NCBI RefSeq assembly: GCF_003940805.1
Contig: NZ_CP034328.1
Location: forward strand, 868,001 to 932,000
Direction of reading: 5' to 3'
DNA length: 64,000 nt
Source: Tabrizicola piscis
Lineage (GTDB): Bacteria; Pseudomonadota; Alphaproteobacteria; Rhodobacterales; Rhodobacteraceae
Part shown: piece by piece, positions 49,724-56,852 of the stretch
Position numbering within the stretch: the first letter of the stretch is position 1
How the letters are laid out: the number at the start of each line of letters is the position of its first letter
The notes under the pieces: generated by a model
Told to the model about the DNA's origin: nothing
Seen by the model: the letters and a program-made list of their open reading frames with translations, nothing else
The model's database searches: none
Translations under genes and position numbers: made by a program

Positions 49724-50740
49724 ATGAGCACACCCCGCAAGTCACGGACCATGGCAGATGTCGCCCGTCTTGCGGGCGTCTCGCCCATGACAGTCAGCCG
49801 GGCCTTCAAGACCGACAGCTCTGTCAGTGAGGCCACGCGTGATGCCATCCTGAAGGCGGCTGATGAACTTGGCTATGTGTTCGACAGCACGGCCTCGAAC
49901 CTGCGGTCACAAAGGACCGACTTCATAGCCGTCACCATCCCGTCGATCAACAACGCCAACTTCGCCGAAACAGTACGCGGGCTGTCTGAGGGGCTGAAGG
50001 CCCGCGGGCTGCAGATCCTTTTGGGCTACACCGATTATGACATGGCCGAGGAAGAACGCCTGATCGAACAGTTCCTGCGCCGCCGCCCCGAGGCCATTGT
50101 CGTGACCGGCGGCCGCCACACGCCGCGCGCCCGGCGGATGCTGGAAAACGCAGGCATCCCGGTGATCGAGACCTGGGATCTGCCCGAGGATCCGATCGGC
50201 CATGTCGTCGGCTTTTCCAACGCCGATGCAGTGCGCGGGATGGTCGATCATTTCGTGGCCAAGGGACTGAAAAGCATTGCCTTCATCGGCGGCGACACCA
50301 GCCGCGACACCCGTGGTGCCGACCGCCGGTCGGGGTTCGTCGCGGCGATGGCGGCGCATGGGCTGGACGCCAGCCGGCTAATCGCGGTGGGCGCGCCGCC
50401 GATCTCGATGCGCGAGGGCGCCGAGGCGATGGGGCGCCTTCTGGACACGATGCCCGACACCGAGGCGGTGATCTGTGTGTCCGACCTGTCGGCGTTCGGC
50501 GCGCTGAGCGAATGCCAAAGGCGCGGGGTCGCGGTGCCGGGACAGCTGTGGATCGCGGGCTTCGGCGACTATGAGATCGCAGGGATCGCCGTCCCCGCGC
50601 TGACAACGATCAACCCCTTCCCCCGCGAAATCGGAACCCGCGCCGCAGCGCTGATCCTTGACGTGCTGGACGGCCGGCAGGTAGCGCCAACCAAGATCGC
50701 CATCTTCCCGGAACTGCTGATCCGCCAATCCGGCGGATGA
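49724..50740 (+). CDS. gntR: LacI-family regulator of the aldonate genes (GntR-like)
   Basis: A 338-residue repressor. The DNA-binding domain is MADVARLAGVSPMTVSRAFK with SEATRDAILKAADELGYV and the hinge SNLRSQRTDFIAV. The sensor domain is of the periplasmic-binding type, with motifs such as IPSINNANFAETVRGL, IVVTGGRHTPRARRML and PVIETWDLPEDPIGHVVGFS. These closely follow gluconate-responsive LacI proteins. It is the last gene of the gluconate operon (51 nt after the previous stop) and probably binds the TGTTATCGATAACA-type sites at 44659, 47143 and 49704. Gluconate or its phosphate is the likely inducer. Confidence 0.88.
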   Translation: MSTPRKSRTMADVARLAGVSPMTVSRAFKTDSSVSEATRDAILKAADELGYVFDSTASNLRSQRTDFIAVTIPSINNANFAETVRGLSEGLKARGLQILLGYTDYDMAEEERLIEQFLRRRPEAIVVTGGRHTPRARRMLENAGIPVIETWDLPEDPIGHVVGFSNADAVRGMVDHFVAKGLKSIAFIGGDTSRDTRGADRRSGFVAAMAAHGLDASRLIAVGAPPISMREGAEAMGRLLDTMPDTEAVICVSDLSAFGALSECQRRGVAVPGQLWIAGFGDYEIAGIAVPALTTINPFPREIGTRAAALILDVLDGRQVAPTKIAIFPELLIRQSGG

Positions 50741-50853
50741 CGAAAGGGCGGGGTCTGCCGCCACCTCTTCTGAGGTCCACAGCGGCGGCTGCTTGCTCAG
50801 AGCCTCAATCCCGCCCGTCACCATCGCCGTAGTGGACCACGGCCCAAGAAGGG

Positions 50854-51849
50854 TTATCCCGTCGCGCCAGGCTCCAACCTCGTGGGGACGACAGTCACGT
50901 CCAGCCCCGGTTCGCCCTTCAGACGGGCGACGAGCGCCTCGGCGGCGGCCTTGCCGATGGCGGTGGTCGGGACCACGGTGGTCGTCAACCGGCGGGGCAG
51001 GATCGAGGCGGCCTCCATCCCGCCCCAGCCGGCGATGCCGATGTCTTCGGGCACCCGAAGCCCGCGGGACTGGGCATAGGCCATGCCGCCGATCGCCATT
51101 TCGTCATTATGGAAATAGACGACATCCAGCGCGGGCTGGCGGCTGAGCAGCGTTTCAAGGCCGTAGTAGCCGGCGTAGAAGCCGGGCGTGTCGTGCAGGA
51201 TCTCGCGCGCGACTATCGGATGCCCGGCGCGCGATAGGGTGGCGTCAAACCCTTCCAGCCGGGCGGCGCCCATCACGTCGGCCCGGGCCAAAGCGCCGAC
51301 ATAACCCGCCCGCCGTCGACCACGGCGTAGCAGGAATTGCCCCATCTCCGCCCCGCAATCGAAATGCGAAAAGCCTACAGACATGTCGATCGGGCTTGTC
51401 GTCAGATCCCAGATCTCGACCACCGGTGCCGCCGCATTTCGCAATAGGTCGACGGTCCCCGGCGTATGGGTGCGGCCCGAAAGAATCAGACCTGCCGGGC
51501 GCCAGGCGATGACCTGTCGGATCCAGGCCTCTTCCTCGGCGGCGGAATGGTTGTTGGCACCGATCATGAGCTGATAGCCCAGCCGCGACAAGGCGCGGTC
51601 AACCCCGTCCAGCACCTGCCCGAACAGGCCCGAAGCCAGCCTTGGCACGCACATGCCGACCAGTGTCCCGGCCTGGTCCGCGCCGAAGGCAGCAGCAAGG
51701 CGGTTCGGGACATATCCCAGTTTTTCCGCGACCTTGACCACCCTGTCACGGGTGTCTTGCGAAAAGCCCGTCCCGCCGCGCAGGACCCGACTGACCGTCA
51801 TCTTGGATACACCTGCCATTTTGGCGATATCCTCCAAATTGGCCTTCAT
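50854..51849 (-). CDS. LacI-family regulator, probable control of the adjacent ABC transporter
   Basis: A 331-residue repressor with LEDIAKMAGVSKMTVSRVLR, FSQDTRDRVVKVAEKLGYVP and hinge NRLAAAFGADQAG, then the sensor domain (LASGLFGQVLDGVDRALSRL, PVVEIWDLTTSPIDMSVGFS). Its sensor has the same VEIWDL and VGFS blocks as the GntR-like protein at 49724, so both may bind related sugar acids. It is divergent from the ABC transporter operon; operators at 51881 and 51937 lie between them. It converges with gntR over a 113-nt gap. Confidence 0.87.
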   Translation of the reverse strand: MKANLEDIAKMAGVSKMTVSRVLRGGTGFSQDTRDRVVKVAEKLGYVPNRLAAAFGADQAGTLVGMCVPRLASGLFGQVLDGVDRALSRLGYQLMIGANNHSAAEEEAWIRQVIAWRPAGLILSGRTHTPGTVDLLRNAAAPVVEIWDLTTSPIDMSVGFSHFDCGAEMGQFLLRRGRRRAGYVGALARADVMGAARLEGFDATLSRAGHPIVAREILHDTPGFYAGYYGLETLLSRQPALDVVYFHNDEMAIGGMAYAQSRGLRVPEDIGIAGWGGMEAASILPRRLTTTVVPTTAIGKAAAEALVARLKGEPGLDVTVVPTRLEPGATG

Positions 51850-51880
51850 CGGCGTGTTTCCTCGGCGGCGCTGGAGTTCA

Positions 51881-51894
51881 TGTTATCGATAACT
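51881..51894. promoter_or_regulatory. LacI-type operator near the second regulator
   Basis: TGTTATCGATAACT, 13 of 14 positions as in the perfect palindrome at 47143. It lies 32 nt before the start of the LacI gene at 51849. Confidence 0.75.
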
Positions 51895-51936
51895 TTCTTC
51901 TTGACATGAACGGGGTGCAGGACCACCCTAGGCTAC

Positions 51937-51949
51937 GTTACCGGTAAAC
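51937..51949. promoter_or_regulatory. Second LacI-type operator before the ABC operon
   Basis: GTTACCGGTAAAC, a palindrome with a CCGG centre, 46 nt before the ABC ATPase start. TTGACA at 51901-51906 may be the -35 of the operon, but no good -10 was found. Confidence 0.6.
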
Positions 51950-51994
51950 CTGACGCAAGATCAGCCACGCCGCTACGCCAAGGGAGGACCTGCA

Positions 51995-53488
51995 ATGCAC
52001 CCGTCGCCTGACGGCCTTTTCTTTGACCGTGTCGTCAAATCCTTTGGCGGCACGCAGGCGTTGAAAGGTGTGTCGCTGACGGTTGGCCGTGGCGAGATCG
52101 TCGCCCTTCTCGGCGAGAACGGTGCGGGCAAGTCTACCTTAATCAAGGTGCTGGGCGGCATCCATCGGCCTGATGAGGGCGGCGTCGCGATCGACGGTGT
52201 GCCCTACGCGCACGAGGCGGGCAAGGCCGGTGGGCAGAAGGTTGCTTTCATCCATCAGGATCTGGGCCTGATCGAGTGGATGAGCGTGGCCGAGAATATC
52301 GCGCTCGCCCTCGGCTATGTCCGCCGAGGCCGTAGAATCGACTGGACCGCGACCGAGGCGGCGGCGGATGCGGCGCTGCGGCTGGTCGAGGCCGAGTTTT
52401 CCGCGACGGCCCGGGTGTCCAGCCTGACCCGGACCGAGAAATCCCTTGTCGCCATCGCGCGCGCACTGGCGGCCAGCAGCGATTTTCTGGTGCTTGATGA
52501 GCCGACCGCTAGCCTGCCCGCCGATGAGGTGGAGCGGCTGTTCGCGGCCCTGCGTCCCCTGAAGGCCAAGGGTGTGGGCATGATCTACGTCAGCCACCGG
52601 CTGGACGAGATCTTTCGCATTGCCGACCGGGTCGCCGTGCTGCGCGACGGGCAGATGGTCGGGATGCGCCCAATTGACCATACGACGCCCGAGGAACTGG
52701 TCAGCCTGATCGTCGGTCGCAAGGCGCGTGAAATTGCGCGGCCTGCGGTTCTGGACGGGCCGGATATTCTGACGGTCACTGGCCTCGCTACCCCGGCGGT
52801 CGGCCCGGTGAGCTTCGCAATCCGCCGGGGCGAGCTTCTGGGCCTCGCCGGCCTGCGCGGCGCGGGGCATGAGGATATCGGTCGGGCGCTGTTCGGGGTG
52901 ATCCCCCATGCCGGGACGGTCAGTCTGGACGGCAAGACACCTGATCTCGCTTCGGCGCAGTCTGCCATGCGCTCCGGTATCGGTTTGGTCGCGCGGGACC
53001 GGATCGGCGAAAGCGTGGCACCGGGGCTGGCGATCCGCGAGAATGCCTTTCTGAACCCCTCGGCGACGGGACGGCGCATGCTATCAGTCATGTCGTCGCG
53101 CCGCGAAGAGGACATGGCAGAGGCCATTGGCCGCCGTGTCGGCCTGTCGCCAAATGACCCGACGCTCGCCATCGAGGCGTTGTCGGGCGGCAACCAGCAG
53201 AAGGTTGTCGTGGGGCGCTGGCTGGATTCCGGTCGAAGGCTGCTGATCACCGAGGACCCGACAGCGGGTGTCGATGTCGGTGCCAAGGCCGAAATCTACC
53301 ATCTGCTCTACGAGGCACTTGCCAGCGGGATGGGCGTGCTTGTCGTCTCGACCGACTTCGAGGAAATCGCCGCGATCTGTCACCGTGCCATTGTGTTCAG
53401 CCGGGGAATGCCCGTGGCGGAACTCAGCGGCGTCGAACTTTCTACTGAAACGCTGATCCAGGCCGCTTCGGCCGGTGAAGCTGCCTGA
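51995..53488 (+). CDS. Sugar ABC transporter ATP-binding protein (CUT2, two ABC domains)
   Basis: A 497-residue tandem ABC ATPase of the ribose/xylose (CUT2) type. Domain 1 has Walker A GENGAGKST, Q-loop FIHQDLG, a degenerate signature in SLTRTEKSLVAIARAL and Walker B FLVLDEPTASL. Domain 2 has the usual degenerate P-loop (LRGAGHEDIGRALF), signature LSGGNQQKVV and Walker B-like LLITEDPTAGVDVGA. The split of catalytic residues is normal for this family. It leads an operon with a permease and a binding protein, next to a LacI regulator related to the aldonate one. Confidence 0.93.
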   Translation: MHPSPDGLFFDRVVKSFGGTQALKGVSLTVGRGEIVALLGENGAGKSTLIKVLGGIHRPDEGGVAIDGVPYAHEAGKAGGQKVAFIHQDLGLIEWMSVAENIALALGYVRRGRRIDWTATEAAADAALRLVEAEFSATARVSSLTRTEKSLVAIARALAASSDFLVLDEPTASLPADEVERLFAALRPLKAKGVGMIYVSHRLDEIFRIADRVAVLRDGQMVGMRPIDHTTPEELVSLIVGRKAREIARPAVLDGPDILTVTGLATPAVGPVSFAIRRGELLGLAGLRGAGHEDIGRALFGVIPHAGTVSLDGKTPDLASAQSAMRSGIGLVARDRIGESVAPGLAIRENAFLNPSATGRRMLSVMSSRREEDMAEAIGRRVGLSPNDPTLAIEALSGGNQQKVVVGRWLDSGRRLLITEDPTAGVDVGAKAEIYHLLYEALASGMGVLVVSTDFEEIAAICHRAIVFSRGMPVAELSGVELSTETLIQAASAGEAA

Positions 53489-53498
53489 GGACCCATGC

Positions 53499-54521
53499 AT
53501 GCCGGGAATTGAATCGAACGCGGTTGAACCGACGAAGAACGAGCTTCGGGGTCTGTCGGTGATGCAGAAGGCGCTGCGACTGGCACCGACCTATGGCTTG
53601 GTCATCCTTATGGTCGGGCTGATCCTGCTGTTCTCAATCCTGCTGCCCAACACTTTTCCGACCATCCTGAACCTGCGGTCGATCCTGAGCGACAAGGCGA
53701 TCATCGCGCTTCTGGCGCTGGCCGCAATGATCCCGATGGTGGCGGGGCGCATCGACCTGACCGTCGGTTACGCTATCGTCCTGTGGCACATCCTCGCGAT
53801 CAGTCTGCAGACGGTTTATGGCCTGCCTTGGCCGGTCGCAGTCGGGATCGTACTGATCCTCGGGGTCATCACCGGGGCGCTGAACGGGCTTTTGGTCGAG
53901 GTCGCGCGGATCGACAGCTTCATCGCCACGCTTGGCACCGGAACCGTGCTTTACGCGCTGGCACTGTGGCATACCGGCGGGCGGCAGATGGTCGGCACCT
54001 TGCCGGACGCGTTTTTGGCCATCAACGGCACCTTCGTCTTCGGCCTGCCGATCACGGCTTACTACGTGCTGGCGATCACCTTGGCCCTGTGGATCATCCT
54101 GGAATACACGCCCACAGGCCGCTACCTTTATGCGATCGGCGCCAACCAGCGCGCGGCCGAGTTGAACGGCATCCCCACCCGAAAGTTCGTGATCGGCGCT
54201 TTCGTGTCCTCGGGCCTGCTGACGGCGCTGGCGGGGGTGCTGCTCGCCTCCAAGCTGCGGATCGGTCAGGCCTCGGTCGGGCTTGAGTTCCTGCTGCCGG
54301 CGCTGGTGGGGGCGTTCCTGGGGTCAACCACCATCAAGCCGGGGCGCGTCAACGTCTGGGGGACCATTGTCGGGGTGATGATCCTGGCGGTCGGCATCTC
54401 GGGAATCCAGCAGTTCGGCGGCAGCTTCTGGGTCGAGCCGATGTTCAACGGCACCACGCTTCTGATCGCGATCGGCATTGCCGGTTACGCGCAGCGCAAG
54501 AAGGGCGCGAAATCCAAATAG
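53499..54521 (+). CDS. Sugar ABC transporter permease (CUT2)
   Basis: A 340-residue membrane protein with about ten helices and the BPD_transp_2 signatures: IALLALAAMIPMVAGRIDLT near the middle of the fold, GVITGALNGLLVEVARIDSF with IATLGTGTVL, YAIGANQRAAELNGIPTRKF and the LLPALVGAFLGSTTIKPGRV loop. It works as a homodimer with the ATPase. The ATG at 53499 is chosen for GAGGA 7 nt before it; a GTG eight codons earlier would overlap the ATPase gene. Confidence 0.9.
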   Translation: MPGIESNAVEPTKNELRGLSVMQKALRLAPTYGLVILMVGLILLFSILLPNTFPTILNLRSILSDKAIIALLALAAMIPMVAGRIDLTVGYAIVLWHILAISLQTVYGLPWPVAVGIVLILGVITGALNGLLVEVARIDSFIATLGTGTVLYALALWHTGGRQMVGTLPDAFLAINGTFVFGLPITAYYVLAITLALWIILEYTPTGRYLYAIGANQRAAELNGIPTRKFVIGAFVSSGLLTALAGVLLASKLRIGQASVGLEFLLPALVGAFLGSTTIKPGRVNVWGTIVGVMILAVGISGIQQFGGSFWVEPMFNGTTLLIAIGIAGYAQRKKGAKSK

Positions 54522-54545
54522 ACAGCATCCTAGGGAGGAACCACC

Positions 54546-55592
54546 ATGCTGAAACGGACACTGCTTCAAACACTTATGGCCGGCACGATCCTGGCCGCGA
54601 CGGGTCTGACCGCCCTTGCGCAAGAGGCTTTTGATGGCCCTACGGCCGGCCCAAAGGCAGCCGAGGGCAAGACCATCGTCGTGCTGGCTGCTGACCTGAA
54701 GAACGGCGGCATCCTTGGCGTCACGACCGGCATCGAAGAAGCTGCCGCCAAGATCGGGTGGGAGGTCAAGGTCCTTGACGGCGCAGGCTCGGTGCAAAGC
54801 CGGTCTGCCGCCGTGGGTCAGGCCCTTGCGCTGAACCCCGCAGGACTTGTGATCAACGGCTTTGACGCCGCCGAACAGCAGGCCGCGCTGGAAGGCGTGA
54901 CTGCGGCGGGCATCCCGATCGTCTCGTGGCATTCCGGTCCGAAGATCGGCTGCGACGCACCGGGCGGCATTTTCGCAAACGTCTCGACCGATGCAATGCA
55001 GGTGTCGGAAGTAGCCGCGAAATGGGCGTTGGACGATGCGGGTGGCAAGCCCGGTGTCGTGATCTTCACCGACAGCACTTACCAGATCGCCATCGACAAG
55101 GCTGATCGCATGAAGAAGGTGATCGAAGAGGCTGGCGGCACGGTTCTGGAATATGTCGACACGCCCATCGCCGAAACCTCCACCCGGATGGGCCCGCTGA
55201 CGACTACGCTTCTGCAACAGCACGGTGCGGCCTGGACCCACTCGTTGGCGATCAACGATCTCTACTTCGACTTCATGGGGCCATCGCTGGCCGCTGCCGG
55301 GATCGACGGCCGGGGCGCGCCAAAGGCTGGGTCTGCCGGTGACGGGTCGGAGGCCGCCTTCCAGCGCATCCGCACTGGCGAATACCAGGCCGTCACGGTC
55401 GCCGAACCGCTGAACCTGCAGGGCTGGCAGCTGGTGGACGAGTTGAACCGCGCGATCCAGGGCGAGGCCTGCTCGGGCTATATCACCGCGCCTGCGCTGG
55501 TGACCGAAGAGGGGCTGGCCAATACGACGGGCAACACCTTTGATCCCAACAACGGTTACCGCGAGGCCTATGCCGCGATCTGGGGCAAGTAA
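54546..55592 (+). CDS. Sugar ABC transporter substrate-binding protein
   Basis: A 348-residue periplasmic protein with a Sec signal peptide (to about residue 25, TALAQEAF) and the Peripla_BP_4 fold (IVVLAADLKNGGILGVTTGI, LALNPAGLVINGFDAAEQQA, AAGIPIVSWHSGPKIGCDAP, FTDSTYQIAIDKADRMKKVI). GGGAGG precedes the ATG by 7 nt. It delivers an unknown sugar or sugar acid to the permease; the adjacent LacI regulator and the aldonate genes suggest an aldonate or lactone, as inference. A hairpin follows. Confidence 0.9.
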   Translation: MLKRTLLQTLMAGTILAATGLTALAQEAFDGPTAGPKAAEGKTIVVLAADLKNGGILGVTTGIEEAAAKIGWEVKVLDGAGSVQSRSAAVGQALALNPAGLVINGFDAAEQQAALEGVTAAGIPIVSWHSGPKIGCDAPGGIFANVSTDAMQVSEVAAKWALDDAGGKPGVVIFTDSTYQIAIDKADRMKKVIEEAGGTVLEYVDTPIAETSTRMGPLTTTLLQQHGAAWTHSLAINDLYFDFMGPSLAAAGIDGRGAPKAGSAGDGSEAAFQRIRTGEYQAVTVAEPLNLQGWQLVDELNRAIQGEACSGYITAPALVTEEGLANTTGNTFDPNNGYREAYAAIWGK

Positions 55593-55608
55593 TCCTTCTG
55601 CAACATTT

Positions 55609-55637
55609 GGGGTGCTGCGAGTTGTTCGTGGCACCCC
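55609..55637 (+). terminator. Probable terminator of the ABC operon
   Basis: Perfect 7-bp stem GGGGTGC/GCACCCC (55609-55615 with 55631-55637), 15-nt loop, 17 nt after the binding-protein stop, followed by a short T-rich stretch. Confidence 0.6.
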
Positions 55638-55695
55638 TCGTTCTTCCAGGGTCGTTGACACCTGAACCTTCGCCTCTGGAGGAAAGCTTCAGATG

Positions 55696-56292
55696 CTATC
55701 GTGACAAGGCCTTACCGAAGATCGCGGCCACGCGCGCCTGGGCTGCGCGGTAGTCTGCGAAGCCCGTGGCAAAGGCCTTGATTCCGAATTTCGTCGCCAT
55801 CACCGCCGCGGCAAAATCAGCGGCCGTGACATTCAGGCCATCAAGACTGAAACGCCCGTCCGTCACGCCCTTATCGATCCAGCGTGCGATGTGCCCTGTG
55901 ATCCGGGCATGCGCCTCCACAACGGCGGCCTGCGAAAACGGTCCGTTTGCCGACAGGATCTCATCGGCGTGGGGGGAGTTCAGCATCACCTCCACCGCCT
56001 CCCCATCGATCGCGTGGAACGCAGCCAGCAAGACCTCGGCTGCTGAACCTGGTTCGGCAAGCACCCGTTCCACGGCCTTTTCTGACCGTTCGAAATGGAT
56101 GCGGACCAGCGCGTTGAAGATATCTTCCTTCCCCGCATAATGCAGATACAGCGCAGGCCGGGACATGCCGGCACTTGCCGCGATGTCGGCCATCGAGGTC
56201 CGCCGCAAGCCATAACGCGCAAAGCACTCAAAGGCCGCGCGAAGGATCGCGGCTTCCTTCGAGTCGGTCTCAGGGGCATCCAGCGCGGTCAT
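55696..56292 (-). CDS. TetR-family regulator
   Basis: A 198-residue repressor with the TetR helix-turn-helix (AAILRAAFECFARYGLRRTS, MADIAASAGMSRPALYLHYA, GKEDIFNALVRIHF) and a variable C-terminal ligand domain. It is divergent from the molybdenum hydroxylase operon with a 94-nt shared region to the iorA-like start. An inverted repeat overlapping the -10 of that operon (56344-56369) is a good candidate target. The effector is unknown, probably an aromatic or aldehyde substrate of the enzyme. Confidence 0.88.
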   Translation of the reverse strand: MTALDAPETDSKEAAILRAAFECFARYGLRRTSMADIAASAGMSRPALYLHYAGKEDIFNALVRIHFERSEKAVERVLAEPGSAAEVLLAAFHAIDGEAVEVMLNSPHADEILSANGPFSQAAVVEAHARITGHIARWIDKGVTDGRFSLDGLNVTAADFAAAVMATKFGIKAFATGFADYRAAQARVAAIFGKALSR

Positions 56293-56335
56293 TCCTTCAC
56301 GATAGAGGAGCCCCCACCCGGCGTCAAATCACTGA

Positions 56336-56364
56336 TTGACAGACTGACAAATTACGTCTAAAGT
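56336..56364 (+). promoter_or_regulatory. Sigma-70 promoter of the molybdenum hydroxylase operon
   Basis: TTGACA (56336-56341), 17 nt, TAAAGT (56359-56364): near-consensus for both boxes. Transcription would start near 56371, leaving a short leader before the ATG at 56387. Confidence 0.75.
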
Positions 56365-56369
56365 GTCAG
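56344..56369. promoter_or_regulatory. Inverted repeat, candidate TetR operator
   Basis: CTGACA (56344-56349), 14 nt, TGTCAG (56364-56369), perfect arms placed over the spacer and -10 of the promoter. An additional half-site (TTGACA) precedes it by 8 nt. Confidence 0.6.
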
Positions 56370-56386
56370 AAACCATGGAGCCAGTC

Positions 56387-56851
56387 ATGTCCTTTACTCT
56401 GTCGATAAACGGCGCCCCACACCAGGTGGATCTGCCCGGCGATGTGCCGCTGCTTTGGGTGCTGCGCGATGGTCTGGGCATGACCGGCACCAAGTTCGGC
56501 TGCGGGGTCGCGGCCTGCGGGGCCTGCACCGTGCTTATCGACGGTCAGGCAGTCCGGTCCTGTCAGGTCCCCCTTTCCGATGCGACGGGGGCGATCACGA
56601 CCATCGAAGGTCTTGGCCAGCCCGAGGCACTTGCGCCCCTGCAACAGGCCTGGGTTAAGCACCAGGTCGCGCAATGCGGCTACTGCCAGTCGGGTCAGAT
56701 CATGCAGGCGGCCGCCCTTCTGGCCGAAATCCCCGACCCTACCGATCAGGACATCGACGATTCCATGCAGGGCAACCTCTGCCGCTGCGGCACCTATCCT
56801 CGCATCCGCGCCGCCATCCATGAGGCCGCCCAAATGATGAAGGCTGGCTGA
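56387..56851 (+). CDS. iorA: Molybdenum hydroxylase small subunit, [2Fe-2S] protein (IorA type)
   Basis: A 154-residue subunit with two 2Fe-2S clusters. The plant-type cluster has Cys in [18 protein letters not shown] and QAVRSCQVP; the second is in [14 protein letters not shown] and [20 protein letters not shown]. It passes electrons between the molybdenum cofactor of the large subunit and an acceptor. The ATG at 56387 is preferred (TGGAG at good distance); earlier in-frame starts at 56363 and 56375 overlap the predicted promoter and transcription start. The next gene follows after 1 nt. Confidence 0.92.
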   Translation: MSFTLSINGAPHQVDLPGDVPLLWVLRDGLGMTGTKFGCGVAACGACTVLIDGQAVRSCQVPLSDATGAITTIEGLGQPEALAPLQQAWVKHQVAQCGYCQSGQIMQAAALLAEIPDPTDQDIDDSMQGNLCRCGTYPRIRAAIHEAAQMMKAG

Positions 56852-56852
56852 C

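Noticed and set aside
50745..50765. Terminator between the two convergent LacI genes
   Set aside because: Only a 5-bp GGCGG/CCGCC stem without a T-run was found.
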